Source of the DNA: Bacillaceae bacterium IKA-2
GTDB taxonomy: Bacteria; Bacillota; Bacilli; Bacillales; Anaerobacillaceae
DNA length: 64,000 bases
Direction of reading: 5' to 3'
NCBI GenBank assembly: GCA_031761875.1
Contig: CP134492.1
Span: 434,001 to 498,000 of the forward strand
Part shown: positions 44,213 through 51,337 of the stretch, in pieces
Numbering within the stretch: the stretch's first letter is position 1
How the letters are laid out: every line of letters starts with the position of its first letter
The notes under the pieces: model-generated
What the model was told of the DNA's origin: nothing
Seen by the model: only the letters and a program-made list of their open reading frames with translations
Databases searched by the model: none
Program-made: the position numbers and the translations under genes

Positions 44213-46126
44213 TTGACGTTGAAAAAAAGAATCGCTGGCTTAGTTGTTGTCGATTCACTGATTGTCCTTATATCTATTTATATTGGTAATTTTATTCTTG
44301 CTCCAACTAGCGAGTTACTAAAGTATCCGATTGTCGCTAGCTCAATAGTCTTATTAATTTCCCATCACTTGCTCGCTTCACACTATCATCTTTATCAAAG
44401 AGTTTGGTCATATGCGAGTATCGGTGAGCTATTGTCGATTACAAAGGTTGTTACCTTTTCAGTTGTGATTACCGCTTTCTATCAGGCTATTTTTATTCAA
44501 ACGATCTTTTTTCGAACGATGTTTATTACCTGGATGCTACATATTCTCTTAATTGGTGGATCAAGATTTTCTTGGCGACTTTATTGTGATACATACATAA
44601 AGAAAAGACTTGACCAAAAGGATACCTTAATTATTGGTGCTGGTGCCGGTGGGACAATGGTTGCTAGACAACTGCTTCAAAATTGCGAGGCAGAACTTAA
44701 GCCTGTCGCTTTTATTGATGATGACGTGCGCATGCATGGACTTGAAATCATGGGTATCCGTGTTTGGGGTGGTCGCGAAACAATTGAAAGTATTGTCAGT
44801 AAGCAGCAGATTGAGCAAATTATTATTGCGATTCCTTCATTAACGAAGGGTCAGTTAAATGATATTTTTAACGAATGTTCAAAAACAACAGCAAAAACGC
44901 AAATTATCCCGATGCTTGAAGATTTAATGACGGGGAAACTGTCGATTAGTCAAGTTCGTGATGTTGAAGTTGGAGATTTATTAGGCAGAGAAGAAGTTGA
45001 ACTTGATACAGATAAGATTGGTGAAAAGCTAACCGGTAAAACAATCCTTGTTACGGGTGCAGGTGGTTCAATTGGTTCAGAGGTTTGTCGGCAAATCTGC
45101 AAGTTTAAACCTGAGACAATTATTTTATTAGGTCATGGTGAAAATAGTATTTATGAGATTGAACTGGAGTTAAAACGAGCTTACAAAGTGATCAACATCG
45201 AAACGGAAATTGCTGATGTTCAAGATCGTGAGAAAATCTTTACAATTATGAAAAAGTATCGTCCAGATGTTGTTTATCACGCGGCCGCTCATAAGCATGT
45301 ACCACTAATGGAGCGAAATCCAGAAGAAGCGGTTAAGAACAATGTCATCGGTACGAAAAATGTCGCAGAAGCAGCGAGTGCAGCCGCCGTCGGTATTTTT
45401 GTGATGGTTTCGACTGATAAAGCTGTTAATCCAACGAGTGTCATGGGAGCAACAAAACGAATTGCCGAGATGGTCGTGCAGCATATGGATATGATTAGTA
45501 AGACGCGATTTGTCGCAGTACGATTCGGAAATGTACTCGGTAGCCGCGGCAGTGTCATCCCATTGTTTAAAAAGCAAATTGAAGAAGGCGGACCGGTTAC
45601 AGTGACGCACCCAGACATGGTTCGTTATTTTATGACGATTCCAGAAGCGTCAAGATTAGTCTTGCAAGCAGGAGCACTTGCCAAAGGCGGCGAGATCTTC
45701 GTCTTAGACATGGGCGAGCCAGTGCGGATTGTTGATTTAGCGAAGAACTTGATTAAGCTGTCTGGATATACAGAAGCAGAGATCCCGATTGAGTTCACGG
45801 GAATGAGACCTGGCGAAAAGATGTTTGAGGAATTGTTAGGTAAAGATGAGGTACATGCGGAGCAGGTGTATCCGAAGATTTATGTTGGCAAGACACCGAT
45901 GGTTGATATTGGGGTCGCGAATCAGCTGATTAAGTGGCATGGTGCGATGGAGAAGGAAGAGTTGCGGGTGGAGTTATTGGATATAGCTAATTTTAGGAAA
46001 GTCGAAAGTTGGAAAGTTGGAAAGGGAAATCAAAGTCAAAACCGCATCCGGCTAGAACCGAATCAACATTCTAGCTTAAATCTTTTGAACTTGTTCCAAT
46101 TTTTGAAAGTAGAAAGGAAAACCTAA
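44213..46126 (+). CDS. CapD/WbpM/PglF-type UDP-GlcNAc 4,6-dehydratase (copy 2), with a repeat-derived C-terminal tail
   Basis: 637 residues from a TTG at 44213, placed six bases after GGAGGTG; the protein then opens MTLKKR like copy 1 (MTYHRR). Four membrane helices, a CoA-binding-like domain and an SDR domain with VTGAGGSIGSEVCRQI and STDKAVNPTSVMGATKR. From residue 280 on it is nearly identical to copy 1, while the first 120 residues differ clearly. Copy 1 ends shortly after DIANFRK; here the frame continues about 40 residues into the AGTTGGAAAG repeat (SWKVGKG and on), so the tail is probably not native. Likely first enzyme (PglF step) of the diacetylbacillosamine route with the genes at 48816-51212. 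Confidence 0.9.
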   Translation: MTLKKRIAGLVVVDSLIVLISIYIGNFILAPTSELLKYPIVASSIVLLISHHLLASHYHLYQRVWSYASIGELLSITKVVTFSVVITAFYQAIFIQTIFFRTMFITWMLHILLIGGSRFSWRLYCDTYIKKRLDQKDTLIIGAGAGGTMVARQLLQNCEAELKPVAFIDDDVRMHGLEIMGIRVWGGRETIESIVSKQQIEQIIIAIPSLTKGQLNDIFNECSKTTAKTQIIPMLEDLMTGKLSISQVRDVEVGDLLGREEVELDTDKIGEKLTGKTILVTGAGGSIGSEVCRQICKFKPETIILLGHGENSIYEIELELKRAYKVINIETEIADVQDREKIFTIMKKYRPDVVYHAAAHKHVPLMERNPEEAVKNNVIGTKNVAEAASAAAVGIFVMVSTDKAVNPTSVMGATKRIAEMVVQHMDMISKTRFVAVRFGNVLGSRGSVIPLFKKQIEEGGPVTVTHPDMVRYFMTIPEASRLVLQAGALAKGGEIFVLDMGEPVRIVDLAKNLIKLSGYTEAEIPIEFTGMRPGEKMFEELLGKDEVHAEQVYPKIYVGKTPMVDIGVANQLIKWHGAMEKEELRVELLDIANFRKVESWKVGKGNQSQNRIRLEPNQHSSLNLLNLFQFLKVERKT

Positions 46127-46200
46127 ACCAAACAAACTAGGAGAAGCTCTTCGAGTTTTTGACTTTTTTCCAAATTTTTACTTTCTACTTTCCAACTTAT
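46003..46200. repeat. Repeat pair upstream of four-helix-bundle gene copy 1
   Basis: A purine block (AAAGTTGGAAAGTTGGAAAG, 46003-46032, inside the dehydratase frame) and an inverted pyrimidine block (46137-46200: GCTCTTCGAGTTTTTGACTTT, then CTTTCTACTTTCCAACTT) that ends just before the ribosome binding site. Confidence 0.8.
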
Positions 46201-46213
46201 TGGAGGTAAAACA

Positions 46214-46573
46214 ATGTACTCTGATACTAGTAAATTAATGGTTTGGCAGAGATCACACTCATTAGTCTTAAACATTTATAACATCACCAAAGATTTTCCG
46301 AGAGACGAACAGTATGGGTTAACTTCACAGTTAAGAAGAGCGGCTGTATCTGTACCGAGTAACATTGTCGAAGGCAAGGCTCGAGGATCAAATAAGGAAT
46401 ACAAAAGGTTTTTGCTAATAGCCAGAGGATCTCTAGAAGAAGTGAAATATCAATTGTTACTGGCAAAGGATTTGAAGTATATAGATGAAAGAAAGCATGA
46501 AGAAACACTAAAAGCGGCTAAAGAAGTTGGCCGATTGTTAAATGGCCTGTTGGTGGCGATGGAGAAAGAGTGA
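46214..46573 (+). CDS. Four-helix-bundle protein, 23S rRNA intervening-sequence (S23/IVP) family, copy 1
   Basis: 119 residues, TTGGAGGT eight bases ahead of the ATG. Residues fall into four amphipathic helices: KLMVWQRSHSLVLNIYNITKDF, EQYGLTSQLRRAAVSVPSNIVEGKAR, NKEYKRFLLIARGSLEEVKYQLLLAKDL and the last from about 92 to 117. The R-R-A-x-S-x-P-x-N-I-x-E-G core is the family signature. Members occur in 23S rRNA inserts of some bacteria, as stray genes in polysaccharide clusters, and as Avd in diversity-generating retroelements; the fold binds nucleic acid or forms a pentamer barrel. No reverse transcriptase is seen here. Function in this setting is unknown. Confidence 0.9.
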   Translation: MYSDTSKLMVWQRSHSLVLNIYNITKDFPRDEQYGLTSQLRRAAVSVPSNIVEGKARGSNKEYKRFLLIARGSLEEVKYQLLLAKDLKYIDERKHEETLKAAKEVGRLLNGLLVAMEKE

Positions 46574-46599
46574 AATGTTGGACCGTAAGGTCCAGCATT
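46574..46599 (+). other. GNRA-capped hairpin directly after the four-helix-bundle gene (copy 1)
   Basis: AATGTTGGACC pairs with GGTCCAGCATT (11 bp, one G-T) with loop GTAA. It starts at the base after the stop codon and has no T run. Its counterpart at 47395-47420 has a T-A to C-G swap in the stem. Confidence 0.8.
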
Positions 46600-46605
46600 A
46601 AGTAA

Positions 46606-46664
46606 TGCAGCTCTTCGAGCTTTTGACCTTTTCCAACTTTCCAACTTTCTACTTTCCAACTTTA
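46606..46664. repeat. CTCTTCGAGC + CTTTCCAA repeat block
   Basis: GCAGCTCTTCGAGCTTTTGAC then TTTTCCAACTTTCCAACTTT and CTACTTTCCAACTT. It is the clearest tandem member of the family. Confidence 0.85.
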
Positions 46665-46667
46665 TTA

Positions 46668-46868
46668 TTAGGTAAGGATGAGGTACATACAGAGCAGGTT
46701 TATCCGAAGATTTATGTTGGCAAGACGCCAATGGTTGATATTGGGGTCGCGAATCAGCTGATTAAGTGGCATGGTGCGATGGAGAAGGAAGAGTTGCGGG
46801 TTGAGTTATTGGATATAGCTAATTTTAGGAAAGTTGTAAGTTGGAAAGTTGGAAAGGGAAAAAGTTGA
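46668..46868 (+). pseudogene. Remnant 3' end of a CapD-type dehydratase gene
   Basis: Encodes GKDEVHTEQVYPKIYVGKTPMVD to DIANFRK, the last ~60 residues of the 44213 protein, with no start and no rest of the gene. One residue (HTEQ instead of HAEQ) agrees with copy 1 at 37286 and not with the adjacent copy 2. The end again runs into the repeat as SWKVGKGKS. Confidence 0.85.
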
Positions 46869-47021
46869 AAGTTAAAAGTTGGAAGGGAAGGACAAAACCT
46901 TCTAAAACCAACCTAAGAACCTAAGAACCTAAGAACCTAAGAACTTAATACTATGCACTAACTTTCTACTTTATTTCTTTTGACCTTTTCCAACTTTCCA
47001 ACTTTCTGCTTTCCAACTTAT
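46833..47021. repeat. Repeat pair and 8-base microsatellite upstream of four-helix-bundle gene copy 2
   Basis: Purine block AAGTTGGAAAGTTGGAAAGG (46833-46893), then about four CCTAAGAA units (46912-46945), then the pyrimidine block TTTTGACCTTTTCCAACTTT to CCAACTT (46975-47021). Confidence 0.8.
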
Positions 47022-47034
47022 TGGAGGTAAAACA

Positions 47035-47394
47035 ATGTACTCTGATACTAGTAAATTAATGGTTTGGCAGAGATCACACTCATTAGTCTTAAACATTTAT
47101 AACATCACCAAAGATTTTCCGAGGGATGAACAGTATGGGTTAACATCTCAGTTAAGAAGAGCGGCGGTATCTGTACCGAGTAACATTGTCGAAGGCAAGG
47201 CTCGAGGATCAAATAAGGAATACAAAAGGTTTTTGCTAATAGCCAGAGGATCTCTAGAAGAAGTGAAATATCAATTGTTGCTGGCAAAGGATTTGAAGTA
47301 TATAGATGAGAGAAAGTATCAAGAAACACTAAATGCGGCTAAAGAAGTGGGTAGATTGTTAAATGGACTGTTGGTGGCGATGGAGAAAGAATGA
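47035..47394 (+). CDS. Four-helix-bundle protein, 23S rRNA intervening-sequence (S23/IVP) family, copy 2
   Basis: 119 residues, nearly identical to copy 1, with changes at the end of helix 3 and start of helix 4 (ERKYQETLNAAKE instead of ERKHEETLKAAKE). Most base differences are silent, which suggests the protein has been kept under selection since the duplication. The same TTGGAGGT site and the same flanking repeats are present. Function unknown, as for copy 1. Confidence 0.9.
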   Translation: MYSDTSKLMVWQRSHSLVLNIYNITKDFPRDEQYGLTSQLRRAAVSVPSNIVEGKARGSNKEYKRFLLIARGSLEEVKYQLLLAKDLKYIDERKYQETLNAAKEVGRLLNGLLVAMEKE

Positions 47395-47420
47395 AACGCT
47401 GGACCGGAAGGTCCAACGTT
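47395..47420 (+). other. GNRA-capped hairpin directly after the four-helix-bundle gene (copy 2)
   Basis: AACGCTGGACC with GGTCCAACGTT around GGAA. Against copy 1, a T-A pair has become C-G, a T-G pair has become C-A, and the loop is still of GNRA type. It begins at the base after the stop codon. Confidence 0.8.
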
Positions 47421-47426
47421 AAGTAA

Positions 47427-47476
47427 TGCAGCTCTTCGAGCTCTTGACTTTTTCCAACTTTCTACTTTCCAACTTA
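47427..47476. repeat. CTCTTCGAGC + CTTTCCAA repeat block
   Basis: GCAGCTCTTCGAGCTCTTGAC followed by TTTTTCCAACTTTCTACTTT and CCAACTT, as at 46606. Confidence 0.8.
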
Positions 47477-47603
47477 TTCGTGCTTTCGCTTATTTCCGAC
47501 AAAAAATAGCTAACTTTACCAATTTCTAGTTGACAAAAACCGCGTTAATGAGTAGAATTTGTACTCGTAGGACGGTTTTTTATATTCGGTGAGGGTGAAC
47601 GAT

Positions 47604-48122
47604 ATGCTTGATTATTTAATTACATCAAAAACGCGTTTAAAGCTTATTTTAAAGTTTTTCCTTAATACAGAAACGAAGGGTTATTTAAGGGGTTTAGCGA
47701 AAGAATTTGACGAGTCAACGAATTCCGTACGTGTCGAGTTAAATCGATTTGTCGAGGCTGGGTTATTAGATAGTGAGATGGATGGTCGAAAAAAGGTTTA
47801 TATTGCGAATAAGAAACATAATCTCTTTGATGACATCCATAATATTGTTACAAAATTTGTTGGTATTGATCAGCTGGTGGAACAGATTGTTTCTAAGTTG
47901 GGTGATGTCAAGGCAGCTTACATAATTGGAGATTACGCAAGTGGGATAGATTCTGGGGTTATTCAGTTAGTGATTGTTGGTGATGTTGATGGTGAGTATT
48001 TGGGAGAGTTAGTTTTGAAGACTGAGAGTATGATAGACCGGAAAATTAGTGTTGATGTGAAGGAAAAGTGTGATGGAAGTATTGTAGATGAAGGGGTTTT
48101 GGTTGTGTGGGGGGCTATTTAG
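47604..48122 (+). CDS. Winged-helix protein with nucleotidyltransferase-like C-terminal domain (ArsR/MNT-type regulator)
   Basis: 172 residues from ATG 47604 behind GAGGGTG. The N-terminal winged helix (about 1-75) has LILKFFLNTETKGYLRGLAKEF, a helix-turn-helix STNSVRVELNRFVEAGLL and a basic wing DGRKKVYIANK. The C-terminal half (about 95-170) follows the MNT-fold order (VKAAYIIGDYASGIDSGVIQLVIVGD) but with GDYASG for the usual GSxARG, so catalysis is doubtful. Such proteins are found at the heads of polysaccharide clusters and probably regulate them. It sits just before the long leader of the EPS operon, a good place for a local regulator. Confidence 0.8.
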   Translation: MLDYLITSKTRLKLILKFFLNTETKGYLRGLAKEFDESTNSVRVELNRFVEAGLLDSEMDGRKKVYIANKKHNLFDDIHNIVTKFVGIDQLVEQIVSKLGDVKAAYIIGDYASGIDSGVIQLVIVGDVDGEYLGELVLKTESMIDRKISVDVKEKCDGSIVDEGVLVVWGAI

Positions 48123-48157
48123 TTGGCTAGGAAGATCTTAAACCTAACACAAACAAC

Positions 48158-48212
48158 CTAAGTGCTCTTCGAGCTCTTGACCTTTTCCAACTTTCTACTT
48201 TCCACTTTTTAA
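48158..48212. repeat. CTCTTCGAGC + CTTTCCAA repeat block
   Basis: GTGCTCTTCGAGCTCTTGACC, TTTTCCAACTTTCTACTTTCC, ending CACTTTTTAAGG. Last member of the family. Confidence 0.8.
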
Positions 48213-48815
48213 GGTGATGTCTCCTAACCTATATCAACGGAGGTACTCGGTCATTCTGTGGGTGCTTGTAAACAAGTGCCTTAGACACTTATGTTGTCAC
48301 TGGTGTGGTGTGAGGTGGGGTTAAATGCCTCATGTTTTAATTATTTCTTCGAGGAAAATTTAGTAGAGGTCATTGGTTAGTGGCGGTGGGTTCTGGTAAG
48401 TTTTTCTTGGAAAAGTATAATGCTTGATAGCAAGGTCTTAAATTAACTTATTTTCCAACTTGAGAGATTGAATTGAGGTTGCGAGGTGACTACCGTTAAT
48501 AGATTACCACGATATATAGATTTATAGTTTCGATAAAACGAGATTATAACACCATATATTGATTCTTTCCTTAACGCATACTGGTCTTGAGGTGGTTATG
48601 TGGAATGGGTAAAAAATGTTTTTTGTTCCTAAGAAATCGTGAAAAATAAATGAATACAGATAAACACCATTATCGAGGTGACTGTCGTTAATAGATCGAA
48701 ATAGTGTTTAGTAGGTTACTAGTTAATTGGAAAGATTTTAATATTCTAGTTAAGTATTAAGCGACTAAAAAGTAGTTTATAAATAGGGACATAACTAGGA
48801 AGGAAGTTTTCGAGA
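48213..48815 (+). promoter_or_regulatory. 600-base non-coding leader of the EPS operon with a 23-base direct repeat
   Basis: No supported frame. A direct repeat, CGAGGTGACTACCGTTAATAG (48482-48504) and CGAGGTGACTGTCGTTAATAG (48674-48696), has two differences over 23 bases at a distance of 192. A stem GGTGCTT/AAGTGCC lies near 48267-48286. Long leaders before EPS operons can carry antitermination or RNA elements (EAR, LoaP targets), but I do not recognise either here. GGAAGG at about 48800 serves the next gene. Confidence 0.5.
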
Positions 48816-49931
48816 ATGGGAGATAGAATTTTCCTCTCGTCGCCACATATGAGTGATGAGGGTTATGAAATGGAATATGTAAAGGAAGCTTTTGATACGA
48901 ACTGGATTGCACCTCTTGGCAAGAACGTCAATGAGTTCGAGAATGAACTTGCAGATAAGGTTGGTAGCAAAGCGGCGGCAGCGCTAACGACTGGGACAGG
49001 TGCTATCCATTTAGCGCTTAAAGCTGCTGGTGTTGGTGATGGAGATATCGTGTTTTGTCCAACGTTGACGTTCTCTGCCACAGCTAATCCAATCATCTAT
49101 CAAAATGCTATTCCTGTTTTTATAGATAGTGATTACGAGACTTGGAATATGTGTCCTAAAGCATTGGAAGAGGCTTTTGTGAAATATCCGGAAGTGAAGG
49201 CAGTTATTGTTGTTCATCTTTATGGCCTGTCTGCAGACATGGATAGAATAGTAGAACTTTGTAAGAGGCATAGTGTAGTTTTGATTGAAGATGCTGCGGA
49301 GTCTTTAGGTACTTACTATAAAGGGCAGCATACTGGGACTTTTGGTGATTATGGTATTTTCTCTTTCAATGGTAATAAGATCATCACTTCTTCCGGTGGT
49401 GGGATGCTTGTTTCTGACAATGAAGAGAGAATTGCCAAGGCAAGATATTGGGCGACTCAATCGAGAGATCCTGCAAGGCACTATCAACATAGCGAATTAG
49501 GGTTTAATTACCGGATGAGTAATGTCTCTGCCGGGATCGGTAGAGGGCAATTAAGAGTACTAGACCAGAGGGTTAAGAAGAAGAATTATATTTTTGAGTT
49601 TTATAAAAGGGAGCTTGGTGGACTTGATGGTGTTGAGTTCATGCCTAGCAATGAGTGGAATGAACCGAATTATTGGTTAAGTTCTATTACTTTAAGTGGT
49701 ATGGTTAGGCCGATTGATATTATGGAAGCTTTGGAAAAAGAAAATATCGAAGCAAGGCCGATCTGGAAGCCAATGCATTTGCAGCCGTTTTTTGAGAAGT
49801 ATGATTTTGTTGGAACGGATGTTTCTGAGAAGTTGTTTGAGGATGGGGTTTGTTTGCCGTCTGATACGAAAATGACGGATGGGGATTTGGAGAGGGTTTG
49901 TGAGATTGTAAAGGGGTTGTGGTTTAAGTGA
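48816..49931 (+). CDS. DegT/DnrJ/EryC1-family PLP aminotransferase (PglE/EpsN-like)
   Basis: 371 residues, normal length. Type I PLP fold with TGTGAIHLALKAAGVG, the cofactor Asp in VVLIEDAAESLG, the Schiff-base lysine Lys188 in FNGNKIITSSGGGM, and the LGFNYRMSNVSAGIGRGQL motif. It should aminate the 4-keto sugar from the CapD-type dehydratase to UDP-4-amino-4,6-dideoxy-GlcNAc, using glutamate. It is the first gene of the EPS operon and its TGA overlaps the ATG of the next gene. Confidence 0.93.
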   Translation: MGDRIFLSSPHMSDEGYEMEYVKEAFDTNWIAPLGKNVNEFENELADKVGSKAAAALTTGTGAIHLALKAAGVGDGDIVFCPTLTFSATANPIIYQNAIPVFIDSDYETWNMCPKALEEAFVKYPEVKAVIVVHLYGLSADMDRIVELCKRHSVVLIEDAAESLGTYYKGQHTGTFGDYGIFSFNGNKIITSSGGGMLVSDNEERIAKARYWATQSRDPARHYQHSELGFNYRMSNVSAGIGRGQLRVLDQRVKKKNYIFEFYKRELGGLDGVEFMPSNEWNEPNYWLSSITLSGMVRPIDIMEALEKENIEARPIWKPMHLQPFFEKYDFVGTDVSEKLFEDGVCLPSDTKMTDGDLERVCEIVKGLWFK

Positions 49932-50569
49932 TGGAACCTTCTGAAGGTGGTATTTATAAAAGATTTATAAAAAGGCCGATGGATTTTATCTTGTCTTTAA
50001 TGGCTATTATAGTTCTTAGTCCGGTACTTTTGGTAGTAGCTTTACTTGTAAGAACTAAATTAGGAAGTCCGGTGTTGTTTAAGCAGAAAAGACCGGGTCT
50101 GAATGAGAATATTTTTATGATGTATAAGTTTAGGACAATGACAGATGGAAGAGATGAGAGCGGGGAGTTGTTGCCGGATAATGTGAGGCTTACTAAGTTT
50201 GGTAGGTTATTGAGGTCAACTTCTTTAGATGAGTTACCAGGAATCTACAACATTCTTAAGGGCGATATGTCGATCGTTGGACCTAGACCACTATTAGTTC
50301 AATACTTACCGCGCTACAATGAACATCAAAAGCGTCGTCATGAAGTAAGGCCAGGATTATCAGGCTTGGCACAGGTCAGCGGTAGAAATACGATCAGCTG
50401 GGAAGATAAGTTTAATCTTGATGTAGAGTATGTAGATAGCGTTAGTTTTATAGGTGATTGGAAGATTATTTTATTGACACTTAGGAAAGTCTTTGTAAGA
50501 GATGGTATTAATTCAGAGACTGCTGCGACGATGGAGTATTTTGAAGGAAGCATAAGATCGGAGGAATAA
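49931..50569 (+). CDS. Monotopic phosphoglycosyl transferase (PglC/EpsL-like initiating sugar transferase)
   Basis: 212 residues from ATG 49931, coupled to the aminotransferase by an ATGA-type overlap. Re-entrant N-terminal helix (KRPMDFILSLMAIIVLSPVLL), then FKQKRPGLNE, YKFRTMTD, catalytic dyad Asp100-Glu101 (SLDELPGIYN) and GPRPLLVQYLPRY. It moves a phospho-sugar, probably diNAcBac-1-P, onto undecaprenyl phosphate to start the repeat unit. Its length fits PglC-type minimal enzymes rather than the long WbaP type. Confidence 0.93.
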   Translation: MEPSEGGIYKRFIKRPMDFILSLMAIIVLSPVLLVVALLVRTKLGSPVLFKQKRPGLNENIFMMYKFRTMTDGRDESGELLPDNVRLTKFGRLLRSTSLDELPGIYNILKGDMSIVGPRPLLVQYLPRYNEHQKRRHEVRPGLSGLAQVSGRNTISWEDKFNLDVEYVDSVSFIGDWKIILLTLRKVFVRDGINSETAATMEYFEGSIRSEE

Positions 50570-50573
50570 TTAG

Positions 50574-51212
50574 ATGAAAGATATAGTGATAATTGGAGCA
50601 GGTGGATTTGGAAGAGAAGTTGCTTGGCTAATTGAAGATATAAATAAAATCAATGAAGAATGGAATATTGTTGGGTTTGTTGATGACAATGAACAAATCC
50701 AAGGAACAGAAGTAAATGAATATAGAGTGGTTGGAAATGTTGAATGGTTAAAAGGTCAAGAACTTAATGTGGTAAATGCAATTGGTGAACCAATTGCAAA
50801 AAAGGAAATTATGGAAAGACTTGAAAATAGCAATAATACATTTCCAGTTTTAATACATCCAAGTGTTATTTATTCAAACAAAGTTTCATTTGGGGAGGGC
50901 TCTATTGTATGTGCTGGTAGCATCATTACAGTAGATATTGAAATTGGTAAACATGTAATCATTAATTTGGATTGTACAATTGGACATGATGCAGTCCTTG
51001 GAGACTACACTACAGTTCTTCCAAGTGTAAATGTTTCAGGATTTGTTACAACAGAGGAGTGTGTGAATGTCGGAACTAGTTCCGCAATAATTCAAGGAGT
51101 TACTATAGGTAAAAATACGGTCATTGGCGCAGGGGCTGTTGTTGTGAAAGATTTACCTGCAAACTGTACTGCCGTAGGTGCTCCTGCAAAACCAATTAAG
51201 TTTCACGATTAG
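50574..51212 (+). CDS. NeuD/PglD-family sugar O/N-acetyltransferase (PglD/EpsM-like)
   Basis: 212 residues, GGAGG site. The N-terminal Rossmann-like sugar-binding domain (IIGAGGFGREVAWLIED) and a left-handed beta-helix (about 100-205) with catalytic-type His138 (TIGHDAVLGDY). It should acetylate the 4-amino group made by the preceding aminotransferase to give UDP-N,N'-diacetylbacillosamine. Operon context strongly supports this. Confidence 0.92.
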   Translation: MKDIVIIGAGGFGREVAWLIEDINKINEEWNIVGFVDDNEQIQGTEVNEYRVVGNVEWLKGQELNVVNAIGEPIAKKEIMERLENSNNTFPVLIHPSVIYSNKVSFGEGSIVCAGSIITVDIEIGKHVIINLDCTIGHDAVLGDYTTVLPSVNVSGFVTTEECVNVGTSSAIIQGVTIGKNTVIGAGAVVVKDLPANCTAVGAPAKPIKFHD

Positions 51213-51337
51213 TACGACAATTTTATTTTTCAATATGGAAGATTACTAGTGACTGCAAAACCAATGGTGGTGTGGTATTTCGACATGTAACTGAATTCGA
51301 AACTTTTGTAGGAGTTTCAACAAGGGGAGTATAGAGG

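Larger units (their letters stand above)
45836..47476. repeat. Tandem duplication: dehydratase 3' end plus four-helix-bundle gene
   Basis: Bases from 45836 recur from 46668 (shift 832) and the following gene from 46214 recurs at 47035 (shift 821). Each unit holds the dehydratase 3' end, a purine repeat block, a pyrimidine repeat block, a complete four-helix-bundle gene and a hairpin. The copies have diverged at scattered positions, so the event is not brand new. Confidence 0.9.

Noticed and set aside
46912-46945. CCTAAGAA tandem units considered as a CRISPR array
   Set aside because: Eight-base units without spacers; no cas genes in the window.
46214-47394. Diversity-generating retroelement (Avd-like proteins)
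   Set aside because: No reverse transcriptase, no template/variable repeat pair with adenine changes.
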